Assembly: GCA_035771175.1 (NCBI GenBank)
Contig: CM069597.1
Span: forward strand, 47,995,991-48,059,990
Direction: 5' to 3'
Origin: Paratinospora sagittata
Lineage: Eukaryota > Streptophyta > Magnoliopsida > Ranunculales > Menispermaceae
Length of the DNA stretch: 64,000 nucleotides
Below are positions 1-9,109 of the stretch, piece after piece. The translations under genes and the position numbers were made by a program. How positions within the stretch are numbered: the stretch's first letter is position 1; every line of letters starts with the position of its first letter. The notes under the pieces were generated by a model. The model saw only the letters and a list, made by a program, of their open reading frames with translations. It had not been told where the DNA came from and did no database searches.

Positions 1-1321
1 AGATTCAAAAAACAGTATTGAAAAATAATTTTTTTAAAAACAATTTTTTGGGTTTTGTGGTTTGGAAAACACAGAAAAACTTCACAAATTTGAAGATTTG
101 ATTGAAAACCCGTTTATTAAAAATTCAAAAAACTTATCAACCAAAAATGCTTTCAAGTAACCTTTATTTTTGAAACTCTGTAAGTATGGCACGGGCCAAA
201 TCCAAATCAACTCATGCTTTAATTTTAAGTAGACAACCATGAAACATGCTTCTCTCAACTCACCACAGTATACAAAACCATCCAACAGCTCTAGCTCTCC
301 ATCCGTTTACTGCGATATCAACATAAACAATATATATAGGATAAAAATAACATCTAATCTTTCGTCGAAAAAACAAAAAACATCTAATCTTCTTTTCTGG
401 TAACTAGGTTTAGACATGGTCGGTCGACCTCGAAATTATTGGCAACAGCATGGTCAACCTTAAAATCATACCACCACCTATAATAATAACTCATAGTTAT
501 TTCTGTATATTCCATTATTCCAAATATATTTTCTATTTCTATTTGGGCCCAGTGGGGGCCTCGACCAAGACCTTGGATAGGAAATGCACCGTCAGCTTTC
601 ATGGCTTTGCATGTTTGTCATTTCATAAGAAAGAGCATTTTATACGCCGCCCATTCTATCCCCGGGCCCCACCTTTCATTCTCGAGCGTGAAATGTGATG
701 ATATCAGCGCAACCTCTTTTTGATTTTGCTCGTTTACCTGTACGTGGGTGGGTTGTTCATTTCATTCATCGTGACGGCTGTACGAAGAAAAATATTCGTC
801 CGGTAATAGTTCATTCTCAGGATTCATATTAGAAAAATATAGGGAAATTAAATGCAATTCTTAACACTTTGTCTTGTATTATATGACCGTGCGTGTCGTT
901 GTAACCACTTTTTATCATTTAAAAAAAAGTTTTTCTCATATTATATCTTAAGTACATGTCACGTCAGTATGAATTAAAATTTACTTGGAAGTATAACATT
1001 ACTATAGCATCACTCTTCGTGTTCGAGTTTTGTCATTAATGAACATAATTTTTGCCTTAAAAAAAAAAATTTGTATCATGAACTACATATAGATACTTGC
1101 ATACTTATTGAGTATGTCACTCACTTTTTTTATTGGAACTTGATCCTAAAAATTAATTAATACGCGTAAGTTAGCATGAATATTTTAAAAAGAGAAATAC
1201 TAAAATCATTCAAAATATATATATTTAAAATTATGTTTATGTTAAAAATAAATAAATAAATGTCTACCATTTATTATACAATACACGGCAGACTATCATT
1301 TTAAGTATATATTCATAGGTT

Positions 1322-1363
<42 letters not shown>

Positions 1364-1529
1364 GCAACATTGTAATCAAAACAAGGCGGCGGCTGGTGAT
1401 AGGACGAGATTATGGTCAGTAGTTTCCAAGGTGTAAGCAGTGGTTTATTCTATTCCGCCAGCCCAATAGTACACTTGTGTGCCCAATTTCTTTGACTGAA
1501 CTTTTTCTTTGTTATTATTAATTGATTGA
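1..1529. other. Intergenic region upstream of HIPP gene
   Basis: AT-rich DNA with no supportable coding sequence. Short open frames around 82-700 show no recognisable family, no codon bias and no splice-consistent extension. The only clear structure is a (TAA)n microsatellite at about 1322-1362. The right-hand part should hold the promoter of the HIPP gene that starts at 1678. Confidence 0.7.
1322..1362. repeat. (TAA)n microsatellite
   Basis: About 13 uninterrupted TAA units, roughly 320 bp upstream of the HIPP start codon. Confidence 0.95.
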
Positions 1530-1537
1530 TATAAATA
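1530..1537 (+). promoter_or_regulatory. Probable TATA box of the HIPP gene
   Basis: TATAAATA sits about 148 bp upstream of the ATG at 1678, which would put transcription start near 1560 and leave a 5' UTR of about 115 bp. This rests on consensus and position only. Confidence 0.45.
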
Positions 1538-1677
1538 ATTTATATGGCCGGTTGTGTTGTTAATTTCCGTCTCAAAATTGAACTCCTCATCTCCTTTATC
1601 ATCAATATTTCGTCACCCTTTTGATCTTGTTTCTCATCTCTGATCAGATCGAATCCGATCGCTGAGTTTCGGAAGAG

Positions 1678-3100
1678 ATGAAGGTAATAATGCGCAAGAG
1701 ATCATTTTTGTTAGTTTTAACGGTGTTCATGTGTAAGTGGATCTGTTTCTCGTCGACGATAGATGATTCCTTGTGGTGGTTGTTAGATTTCTAAAGCAAG
1801 ATGATTCCTTCTAGTTTTCGATTCTTTTCAGATTCTTGATTCGTTTCGGTGTTGATTTACTTTCTTTGCAAAATAAAAAAAAGATTCTAATTTTATTCTT
1901 TTAAACCTGATCTGCCTACAGCTTCCCAAAACTTTTGTTGTCAATCTGATGTTCTTGATTTAAATTTATACAAATTGACTACTAATTTGTAGCAGAACGG
2001 TTTGTTTGTTCTTTCTTGTTGTTGCAGAAGCTTGTTTTGAAGTTGGATTTACATGATAACAAAGATAAGCAGAAGGCCTTGAAAAAGGTCTCTAGTCTCT
2101 TAGGTACGTAAATAATCATCATCATCACTTGATAATAGCTTGATATGCTTTTACTTATTAGCTATAACTTTAGGGTTAGTGATTTTAATTTTAACATATT
2201 GGTTTTAGAACAAATCTTGGGTTCACGTCCCGTTATTGACATTTAAATGTTTCTCATTTACATAATTAGTATTTTCTAGCTCTTCGTGTGCAGGATGAGG
2301 CTGCACCTGAGGGAAAGTGTTAGTAGTAGCTTGATAGGCATTGTCAGGCCTCCACTTCTGAGCTATAACTTTTTGGTTGAGTGGTTTTTAACATAGTATC
2401 AGAGCCTTGGTTTTGTTAGAGGTTTTGAGTTTAAGTCTCGTTCTTAACATTTGCATGTTCCCCTTTGGCTCTTCGTATGTGAGGGAGAGTGTTGTTAGTA
2501 GCAACTTGATATGCATTGTTAGTTAGAGCTTTTGGGTTGAGTGGTTTTTAAAAACAATTACTTTCTCTATCTATCTCATTTGAGAAAAATTCAATTCAAT
2601 CCAATCTAATAATTTTTTTGTTTCTTGTATGTGATTGATTTGGTGTAGGTATTGATGTGATCTCCATGGACATGAAGGAGAAGAAGCTGACAGTGATTGG
2701 AGAAGCTGATCCAGTCCAGATTGTTAGCAAATTAAGGAAATTGTGGCAAACCAGTATAGTTTCAGTTGGACCTGCAAAGGAACCTGAGAAGAAAAAGGAA
2801 GAACCCAAGAAAGAAGAGCCCAAGAAAGATGAACCTAAGAAAGAAGAAGCCAAGAAAGAAGAACAACCCAAGAAAGAAGAGCCTAAAAAGGAAGAACAAC
2901 CCAAAAAGGAAGAACAACCCAAGAAGGAAGAGCCTAAAAAGGATGATAATAATCCTCCAACCCACAACAATAAGCAGGTTGTTGAGTTCATCAATCCCCA
3001 CAGAGACTATTATTATCCCTACCATGTGCCTATGCCTATGCCTGTGCAGTACCGTGTTGTGAGTGCAGAAGAGAACCCAAATGGTTGTGTTATCTGTTGA
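1678..3100 (+). CDS. Heavy-metal-associated isoprenylated plant protein (HIPP-like), degenerate metal site
   Basis: Three exons, 1678-1683, 2028-2103 and 2649-3100, give a 177-residue protein. The two-codon first exon (Met-Lys, then GT) is typical of this family. Residues 1 to about 65 form a ferredoxin-like HMA fold ([20 protein letters not shown]... then ...[19 protein letters not shown]). The CxxC copper/zinc-binding pair expected in the first loop is absent; that stretch reads LDLHDNKDK. Residues about 80-130 are a low-complexity run of Lys, Glu and Pro repeats. The protein ends Cys-Val-Ile-Cys, a CaaX farnesylation signal, so membrane attachment through a prenyl group is expected. HIPPs act in metal handling and stress or pathogen responses; without CxxC, metal binding here is doubtful and a protein-protein role is more likely. 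Intron 2 holds repeat DNA. Confidence 0.88.
2157..2560 (+). repeat. Diverged tandem repeat with LTR-like motifs in HIPP intron 2
   Basis: A unit starting AGCTATAACTTT and continuing through GGTTGAGTGGTTTTTAAC-like sequence recurs at about 2160, 2361 and (partial) 2525. Copy 2 contains TAGTATCAGAGCC, close to the TGGTATCAGAGC primer site of LTR retrotransposons. Probably a decayed non-coding LTR-type element. Confidence 0.5.
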
Positions 3101-4676
3101 TAAAAATGAAAAAAACTGAGCATTTTATTCTTTCTTTTTCTTGGAGTACTTGTAATTTTCTTGAATCGATCAGAATCAGATGCGCCCGCAGCAGAGGAGG
3201 AACAGAGAAACTGCAGTCAGTCAGTCAGTCTCTGCCTATGTACAGTTAATGTTGTTATGGGTACTTTACTATTAAGAACTGCCTGCATTAATAAATTTTG
3301 AAGTGATGAATTCTATTGCAGGACTTGCTTCAACAAGTTCCCAACTTTGTCACTTTGCCTTTGCTAGATCAAATTTTTTGAAGCTGAGTCGAGGCTAATT
3401 CAGAGTATTTATTTCTTCTTCCATATCTAAGCTATATATAATTGTGTGCTTTCCTTTCCATTTTTTCTTTCTTTCTTTGAAATCTGTTGTTTTTGTAGTG
3501 GGAAAACGTATTGGAAAGTTCAAGATTTTTCTGATTACCATGGTCATTTTGGATATCAGAAACAATCAATTTGGATCAACTGCTTTAAATATATATATAT
3601 ATTGAAACCATATATATTTTGATTTAGAGCAACTGTTGTGGAAATTGTAAAGGGAGCATTTAACCAAACCAAGGTTTTAAGAAGAATTACACCCATGTTG
3701 TTTCTTCATCTGATAGATCTTAAGTTTAGTTAATTCTCACTACTGAATATATTCTTTGCTTTCTCTAATAAATTTATTCTTTTCATGACTATATTTCTCT
3801 CATTCAAGATTGAAAAAATAATTGTATATGTATGGTTCATTGTTCATTTTAAAAACCCAATCTATTTAATTTTATAAATTTACAAATTTCATTTAAGTTA
3901 ATGAACTACTTTCCTAATCTAAAAAAATGGCCCATTTATTAAAAAATGATAAGGAAATTTTTATTCCTTTTTTTTTCTTTGACAACAAAAGAAATATGCA
4001 TATGAGTGATGACATTCAAAACCCAATGTATGACATTAACATGCGTGAATTTCATCTATAAAATGGATCTAATTTTAAAATTATTAAGAATTTTAAAAAA
4101 ACACCAAATTAATTAGCTAGGAATAATATATAGTATATATAAAGGAAAAAAAAATCTAAAATAATTGGAATGAAGATTTGACTTTTGAGTATATTCTAAT
4201 AATAATTTATATATGACAATTACAACGTGGAACACCTGAAAGGACAAGAAACTGATCATCAGAGAAAATTTCGGTTGAGAAAATAGGAATTTGGAGAAAG
4301 TATTAGTAATCAAATATACAATTTTCTTATTTTCTCCCTTATCAAACAAGCCTAAAAATAAATAAATAAAAAGATTAAAAAAAAAAAGCATCTTCAACCA
4401 CGTGATCCAAACTTGTTCTTACTCTATTCCAATCCCTCTCTGTACTATTGCTGATAACCTGTTTTCATTAATAATAGAAGAGGACATAAGACTAATTCTT
4501 GATAGAATTTCTATTATTTGTGATCATCATCATCATCTGTGCTAATCAATAAAAATACTCAATTTGATTGAAGCTTAACAACCAACTATATAGATATTTT
4601 ATGAATTTTTTGGGAGCACCCCTGAACTCTATTCTTCTTGTTGCTGCTGCTGCAGTTGCAACTTAACTAATCTGTG
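3101..4676. other. HIPP 3' UTR and AT-rich intergenic DNA
   Basis: The first 200-300 bp after the stop codon are probably 3' UTR. The rest is AT-rich, with (AT)n near 3590-3605 and short A/T runs. I see no gene. The open frame at 4113-4397 on the minus strand is low-complexity Phe/Leu/Ile and is not credible. Confidence 0.6.
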
Positions 4677-5690
4677 CTAAGCTCCATTTATGTTCTTCAA
4701 TAGCGTGGAATGGCTTCCTTCCTGTACAATAATCCCATCCTCCAACACTAAAATTTGATCAGCATTCTGAATTGAAGGCAATCTACGTGCTACCATAACG
4801 CTAGTTCGACCCTTCATGAGCCTATCAAGCGCTTGCTGAACTACATGCTCGGATTCTGCATCGAGGGCGCTGGTAGCCTTGTCAAGTAACAAGATTGCCG
4901 GGTGTTTTAGAACGGCTCTAGCAATGGCGATTCTTTGCTTCAGGCCTCCCGAGAGTTGCACTCCTTGGTCTCCGACCTTGGTCCAGTAGCCATCAAGGAG
5001 GCCACTGATGAATGTGTGAGCATTGGCAACTTCAGCTACAGTTACGTCTGATTCCAAGGCACCATCTTTGCCAAAAAGAATGTTTTCATAGATTGTTGTG
5101 GCAAATAAAGATGGTTCTTGCTCAACTAGGCCAATGTGTTTTCTAAGAGATTTCAGTTTGAGCTTCTTGATGTCTTTTCACAATCTATGTGCTACCATAA
5201 CGCTAGTTTGGCCCTTCATGAGCTTATCAAGTGCCTGTTGAACTACGTGCTCGGATTATGCATCAAGGGCGCTGGTAGCCTTGTCAAGTAGCAAGATTGC
5301 CAGGTTTTTTAGAACAGCTCTAGCAATGGCGATTCTTTGCTTCTGGCCTCCTGAGAGTTGCACTCTTTGGTCTCCGACCTTGGTCGAGTAGCCATCAGGG
5401 AGGACACTGATGAATGTGTGAGCATTGGCAAGTTTAGCAGCTTCAATTACGTCTGATTCCAAGGCATCATCTTTGCCAAAAAAGAATGTTTTCATAGATT
5501 GTTGTGGCAAATAAAGATGGTTCTTGCTCAACTAGGCCAATGTGTTTCCTAAGAGATTTCAGTTTGAGCTTCTTGATGTCTTTTCACAATCTATGTGCTA
5601 CCATAACGCTAGTTTGGCCCTTCATGAGCCTATCAAGCGCTTGCTGAACTACGTGCTCGGATTCTGCATCGAGGGCGCTGGTATAGCATA
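4677..5690 (-). pseudogene. ABCB-type (P-glycoprotein/MDR) transporter pseudogene, three tandem NBD fragments
   Basis: Reading the minus strand, each unit encodes part of an ABCB nucleotide-binding domain: the Q-loop region ([24 protein letters not shown]), the signature LSGG, Walker B, the D-loop and the H-loop region. Plant ABCB proteins exceed 1200 residues; transmembrane domains and Walker A are missing. Copy A (4677 to about 5180) is the longest and runs to a normal-looking C-terminus. Copy B (about 5181-5586) has an extra A in the run near 5480 (frameshift) and an in-frame stop just after SALDA near 5258. Copy C (about 5587-5690) is only a stub. In copies A and B the catalytic Glu after Walker B is Lys ([12 protein letters not shown]). 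Not a functional transporter. Confidence 0.9.
4779..5690. repeat. Tandem duplication of ABCB fragment (period about 402-406 bp)
   Basis: The anchor ATCTAYGTGCTACCATAACG begins at 4781, 5183 and 5589, giving periods of 402 and 406 bp. The third unit stops after about 100 bp. The shared Glu-to-Lys change in units A and B shows it arose before the duplication. Confidence 0.85.
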
Positions 5691-5843
5691 TATTTGATTT
5701 ATTTTCTCATACCCCTTAGATATAGCATATATTTTCATATACGCGTATATTTAGCTCCTAGATATAAACTGGTTTATTATACATCTCGATATACTCGTAA
5801 TTCAACATATGTATTTAATTAAAACTACGGGGTGTTATAACAG

Positions 5844-7140
5844 TTGGGCTGCAAGGGTCTAAGGATTTCCCATCTTTTCTTTAGGGATGATAGTCTTATC
5901 TTTGTAAAGGCCAGTTTAGATGAATGTTTAATATTAAGGAACATACTCCACAAATACTCTCAAGCATCCGATCAGGAAATCAATTTTAACAAATCTACTA
6001 TGCCCTTTAATGCCAACGTCCCTATGCAAGACCGAGACATGATCCAACGCATGCTCCAAATCCCAGTAGTTGAATGTCACACACATTATTTGGGGCTTCC
6101 TTCCATGCTTTCCAAAAACAAGGTGAGATCCTTTGGCATGATAGTGGAGAGAATTTGGAAAAAATTGAATGGGTGGAGGAATGGGGCATTTTCAGTAGGA
6201 GGAAAAGAAGTCCTACTCAAGGCGGTCATCCGGGCAATACCCACATATACTATGTGTTGCTTTAAACTCCCTCATAGTATATGGAGACAAATAAAAAAGA
6301 CAATGGAAAAGTTCTCGTGGGGAGATGTGTCTTCAGGGCGAAAAATTCATTGGAAAAAGTGGAATCCGTTGTGTACATCCAAACAGCATGGTGGGATGGG
6401 ATTTCGGGACATGGAAATTTTCAATAAAGCCTTAGTGGCTAAACAAGGTTGGTGTTTACTCACCAACCCTGGATCCCTCACTGCTAAAGCACTTAAAGCT
6501 AAATACTTGCCCAAGTCATCTTTCTTAGATGCTAAGATGAAAAGTTCTGGTGGAGGAGTATACTATGGGGAAGTGTTGAAGCACGGAATTAGGTGGCGTA
6601 TTGGTAATGGAAAATCAGTGAAGATTTATCATGAGCCATGGATACCGCGAGAATCAACGTTCAAGCCCCTTTCCCACTCACATTTGTTACATGACAAGCT
6701 TGTCAAGGACCTCATCTCTAATTGTGGTAACTGGAATTTGGGATTGAAGTTATATCATCCATTCCCCTAAGTGGTAGTCATCAATTTGATACCTTATGTT
6801 GGCACTATGAAAAACATGGAGTCTACACAGTTAAGAGTGAAAATCATTTTGGTATGTCCCGTAATAACGCGACCTCTTCTTCTGATCCTACCATTTTATC
6901 AAATAGATGGAACTCGGTGTGGAACCAACAAAAGCTAAAAATTTTTTTTCTGGAAAGCAATCAATGAGTGTCTTCCATCTGGGGAGATTCTCAAGAGGTG
7001 TCATATAGCTGACATAGCAAAATGTTATGCTTGCAACAGTGGGATGGATACCCTTGATCATACTCTTTTTAGATGCAAATTAGCCCGAGAAGCATGGAAC
7101 AATGTCTTCTTTAGAGGATGCTAGGTAAACAGTAATCCTC
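5844..7140 (+). pseudogene. L1-type LINE reverse transcriptase and zinc-binding region, broken
   Basis: The first frame (to 6770) starts inside the reverse transcriptase domain. FFRDDSLIF is the catalytic F/YxDD-type motif, followed by the thumb region with HYLGLPSM, GKEVLLKAVIRAIPTYTM and GGMGFRD, all standard in plant LINE ORF2. The N-terminal endonuclease and most of the palm are missing, so the copy is 5'-truncated. A frameshift near 6755 moves the reading to a frame with DTLCWHYEKHGVYTVKS. A second, in the T-run near 6940, leads to FWKAINECLPSGEIL and a zf-RVT-like CYACNSGMDTLDHTLFRC. Not functional. Confidence 0.92.
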
Positions 7141-7277
7141 ACAAGAACTTATTGCACTGTTTTTCTGCAAATATCCTCGGTAATGGCTTCTAATGGGATC
7201 GAGCAATCATTCTTATGTGGGCATTGTGGTTTAATCAAAACAAAATCTTGCATGGCACTAAGGGTCATAAAGGGATG

Positions 7278-7488
7278 TATTACGATATTACGGAACATGT
7301 TTCCTGATAACATTCCTGATAACATGTTTCCTGTTTTTAAGGCTTTGAATTTTGTAATAGATATATATATTTGATGTTGTGAATTTCCTGATAACATTCC
7401 TGATAATATCGTAATATTCAAAGCCTTAAAAACAGGAAACATGTTATCAGGAATGTTATCAGGAAACATGTTCCGTAATATCGTAATA
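7278..7488. mobile_element. Palindromic LTR-derived insertion with 5-bp target duplication
   Basis: The left part (7278-7384) equals nucleotides 1-107 of the 140-bp LTR found nearby. The right part (7416-7488) is the exact reverse complement of LTR nucleotides 1-73. Between them, 7385-7415 joins LTR nucleotides 24-44 to an inverted copy of the LTR start. Both outer termini are therefore the U3 end (TATTACGATA... and ...TATCGTAATA). It is flanked by GGATG at 7273-7277 and 7489-7493, the same duplication length as the full element. It carries no coding capacity and can fold into a hairpin with 73-bp arms. Confidence 0.88.
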
Positions 7489-7569
7489 GGATGGAGATTG
7501 CAGAGTGGGCTGTGAATTATTTGATAGTCTATCAAGAAGCTCAGGCCAACAAATCACTTAGTCACTCAC

Positions 7570-7767
7570 ATGACGAGGAACAATCATGTTCCTCGGCCCA
7601 TATGGGAACCACCCCCACAAGGAGTTTGTAAGTTGAATGTCGACACTGCTCTCGACAACATCCATCATTTTTTTGCTGTTGGGGCAATAATACGAAATGA
7701 CAATGGTGAAGTAATGGCAACAACAACAAAAAGAGATGATGATTTGGCCTTCTGTGGACAGCCGAGG
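7570..7767 (+). pseudogene. LINE RNase H domain, N-terminal part
   Basis: The frame from 7570 reads WEPPPQGVCKLNVDTALDN then VGAIIRNDNGEVM, the usual start of the RVT_3-type RNase H of plant LINEs; the Asp of NVDTA is the first catalytic acid. The domain is cut at 7767 by the LTR element and resumes at 10410 in a frame shifted by one. Confidence 0.85.
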
Positions 7768-7907
7768 TATTACGATATTACGGAACATGTTACCTGATAA
7801 CATTCCTGATAACATGTTTCCTGTTTTTAAGGCTTTGAATTTTGTAATAGATATATATATTTGATGTTGTGAATGGAAATGAAACAAGATTGAGAAAGAA
7901 TTTAACA
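7768..7907 (+). repeat. 5' LTR
   Basis: 140 bp, starting TATTACGATA and ending TTTAACA. It begins TA rather than the usual TG. It contains an internal near-palindrome built from CCTGATAACATTCCTGATAA flanked by ACATGTTTCC-like arms. Confidence 0.95.
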
Positions 7908-7919
7908 TGGTATCAGAGC
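7908..7919 (+). other. Primer-binding site (initiator tRNA-Met type)
   Basis: TGGTATCAGAGC immediately follows the LTR with no spacer. It is the standard plant Copia/TRIM primer site and it fixes the 5' LTR boundary. Confidence 0.93.
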
Positions 7920-7979
7920 TAAGATCGCAAGTAATTTCCAGATCTTGGATCTGTTGAAGAACGTAAATCTTCAAGATCC

Positions 7980-8051
7980 GAGCTGGGGTTTGAGAACGAG
8001 ATGTGTGTGTGAAGCCATCCGCCACAACTCCGATCTCTCAAACCCCAGCTC
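7980..8051. repeat. Inverted repeat in LTR element leader
   Basis: GAGCTGGGGTTTGAGA (7980-7995) is perfectly inverted at 8036-8051 around a 40-bp loop. A stable RNA hairpin is possible just after the primer site; its function is unknown. Confidence 0.8.
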
Positions 8052-8183
8052 CGATACTGCGATTCTGAAGGTTTTCATTCCTGATTGTTCTTTGAAATTG
8101 TGGTTGATCGATTTTATCTGTTGAGGGATTGGTTGGATCTGTTGGAGATTTCTAATTTTGATGATTTGTATAGTGTGAATTGA

Positions 8184-8475
8184 TTTGTACCTGAAATTGC
8201 CGTCCACGTTCATGATCTCGTGGTTTCAGTTCATGGTGATGATCGATCCGCGGGAGATCGAAGCCTCGCGCTTCAGTTTCTCGAGGAAGTAGAAGATTTT
8301 GAGCTCATCGTCGCCGCGGTCGAGGACGTCACCGATCTGGACGACGGTGGCGCGGCCGCCGGTCTAGTGGTCTGAGGAGTCGATCAGGCCGGCGAGTCTG
8401 AGCGCCTGTTTAGACTTCTCGAGATCTCCGTGAAGGTCGACGACGGTGACGAGGCGGTGCGGTAAAGGCAATCTG
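8184..8475 (-). pseudogene. Captured fragment of a Shewanella-like (PPP-family) protein phosphatase
   Basis: On the minus strand a frame reads LPLPHRLVTVVDLHGDLEKS, then ATVVQIGDVLDRGDDELKIF, then FLEKLKRE, and ends near NHEIMNVDGNFRYKS. These match the metallophosphoesterase blocks GDxHG, GDxxDRG and GNHE in the order and spacing of plant Shewanella-like phosphatases. It is dead: the first block is VDLHG rather than GDLHG, and stops replace a residue before TGGRATV and the Gly of GNHE. The stretch is GC-rich, unlike its surroundings, and continuous over two motif blocks without introns. It lies antisense to the retrotransposon. Confidence 0.85.
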
Positions 8476-8667
8476 ATCTGGAGAAGATCGACGGATATTC
8501 GTCGACGGTGTCGAACGGAGGGAACGGATCGACCGCGTGAAAGGCGGCGAGAGATCGCGGAGGAAAGGTGGGATTTTAATGAGATTTTGGGGGTTTTTAC
8601 AGATCAAGTTTTGGCGTTGTATACACAGATCTGAGAACTCGAGTGTTCACGGAATTGATCTTCGTGC

Positions 8668-8860
8668 GATGATGAACAGTGTGAAAAGAAGAGTACTAAG
8701 AGCAAACCCAAGCTTACCAAGTTCAGGGCAAGTATTGCGCCTGAAACGGTTTTGATTATTCTTGCTGGAAAGTTTACGGGGAAGAGATGAATGTTTTTGT
8801 CTTTTTACCTGGAACTGAAAGATCTATGGGCAACTTTTGGTACTCTGCGGAAGCTTCTTA
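8668..8860 (+). pseudogene. Captured fragment of ribosomal protein eL6 (RPL6)
   Basis: The frame from 8701 to 8787 reads SKPKLTKFRASIAPETVLI followed by ILAGKFTGKR, the conserved core of eukaryotic eL6 (PTKLRxSITPGTVLIILAGRFxGKR in plants). A stop follows at 8788, and a further piece reading GQLLVLC in a shifted frame near 8830 resembles the next eL6 block GLLLVTG. Upstream the same frame reads DDEQCEKKSTK. It is in sense orientation in the LTR element and has no introns over the visible part, as expected of capture through RNA. Confidence 0.82.
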
Positions 8861-9109
8861 GTAGAAGTGTGGGAACATCATTTTCTTCTTTATGATATTA
8901 TATTGGAGAATAGATTGATCTTGTATGTTACGAATTTTTGCAAGTCATTTTTCCATGAGTTCCATAAACTTTTCATGGAAAAATGTTCCTTATCCTAATG
9001 GGAAGAAAATCAGCGCGTGATAGCGTGTGACTTGACAGCGTACCTTATTCTAAGGAAAAATGTTCCTTATTCTAATGTTCCTTACTCGTCACTTGGGCCA
9101 TTTAAGATC

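Noticed and set aside
2596..2994. Minus-strand open frame rich in Ser, Phe, Leu and Gly opposite the HIPP gene
   Set aside because: Mirror of the Lys/Glu/Pro codon repeat of the HIPP exon; the plus strand has the spliced, domain-bearing gene.
7278..7488. Classifying the palindromic insert as an ordinary DNA-transposon MITE
   Set aside because: Its arms are identical to the LTR of an element with a primer site and purine tract next door, and the duplication length matches that element, so it is LTR-derived.
7149..8025. Open frames across the LTR copies at 7149-7535, 7558-8025 and 10042-10410
   Set aside because: They share a peptide only because the same LTR sequence is translated; they are non-coding LTR and junction sequence.
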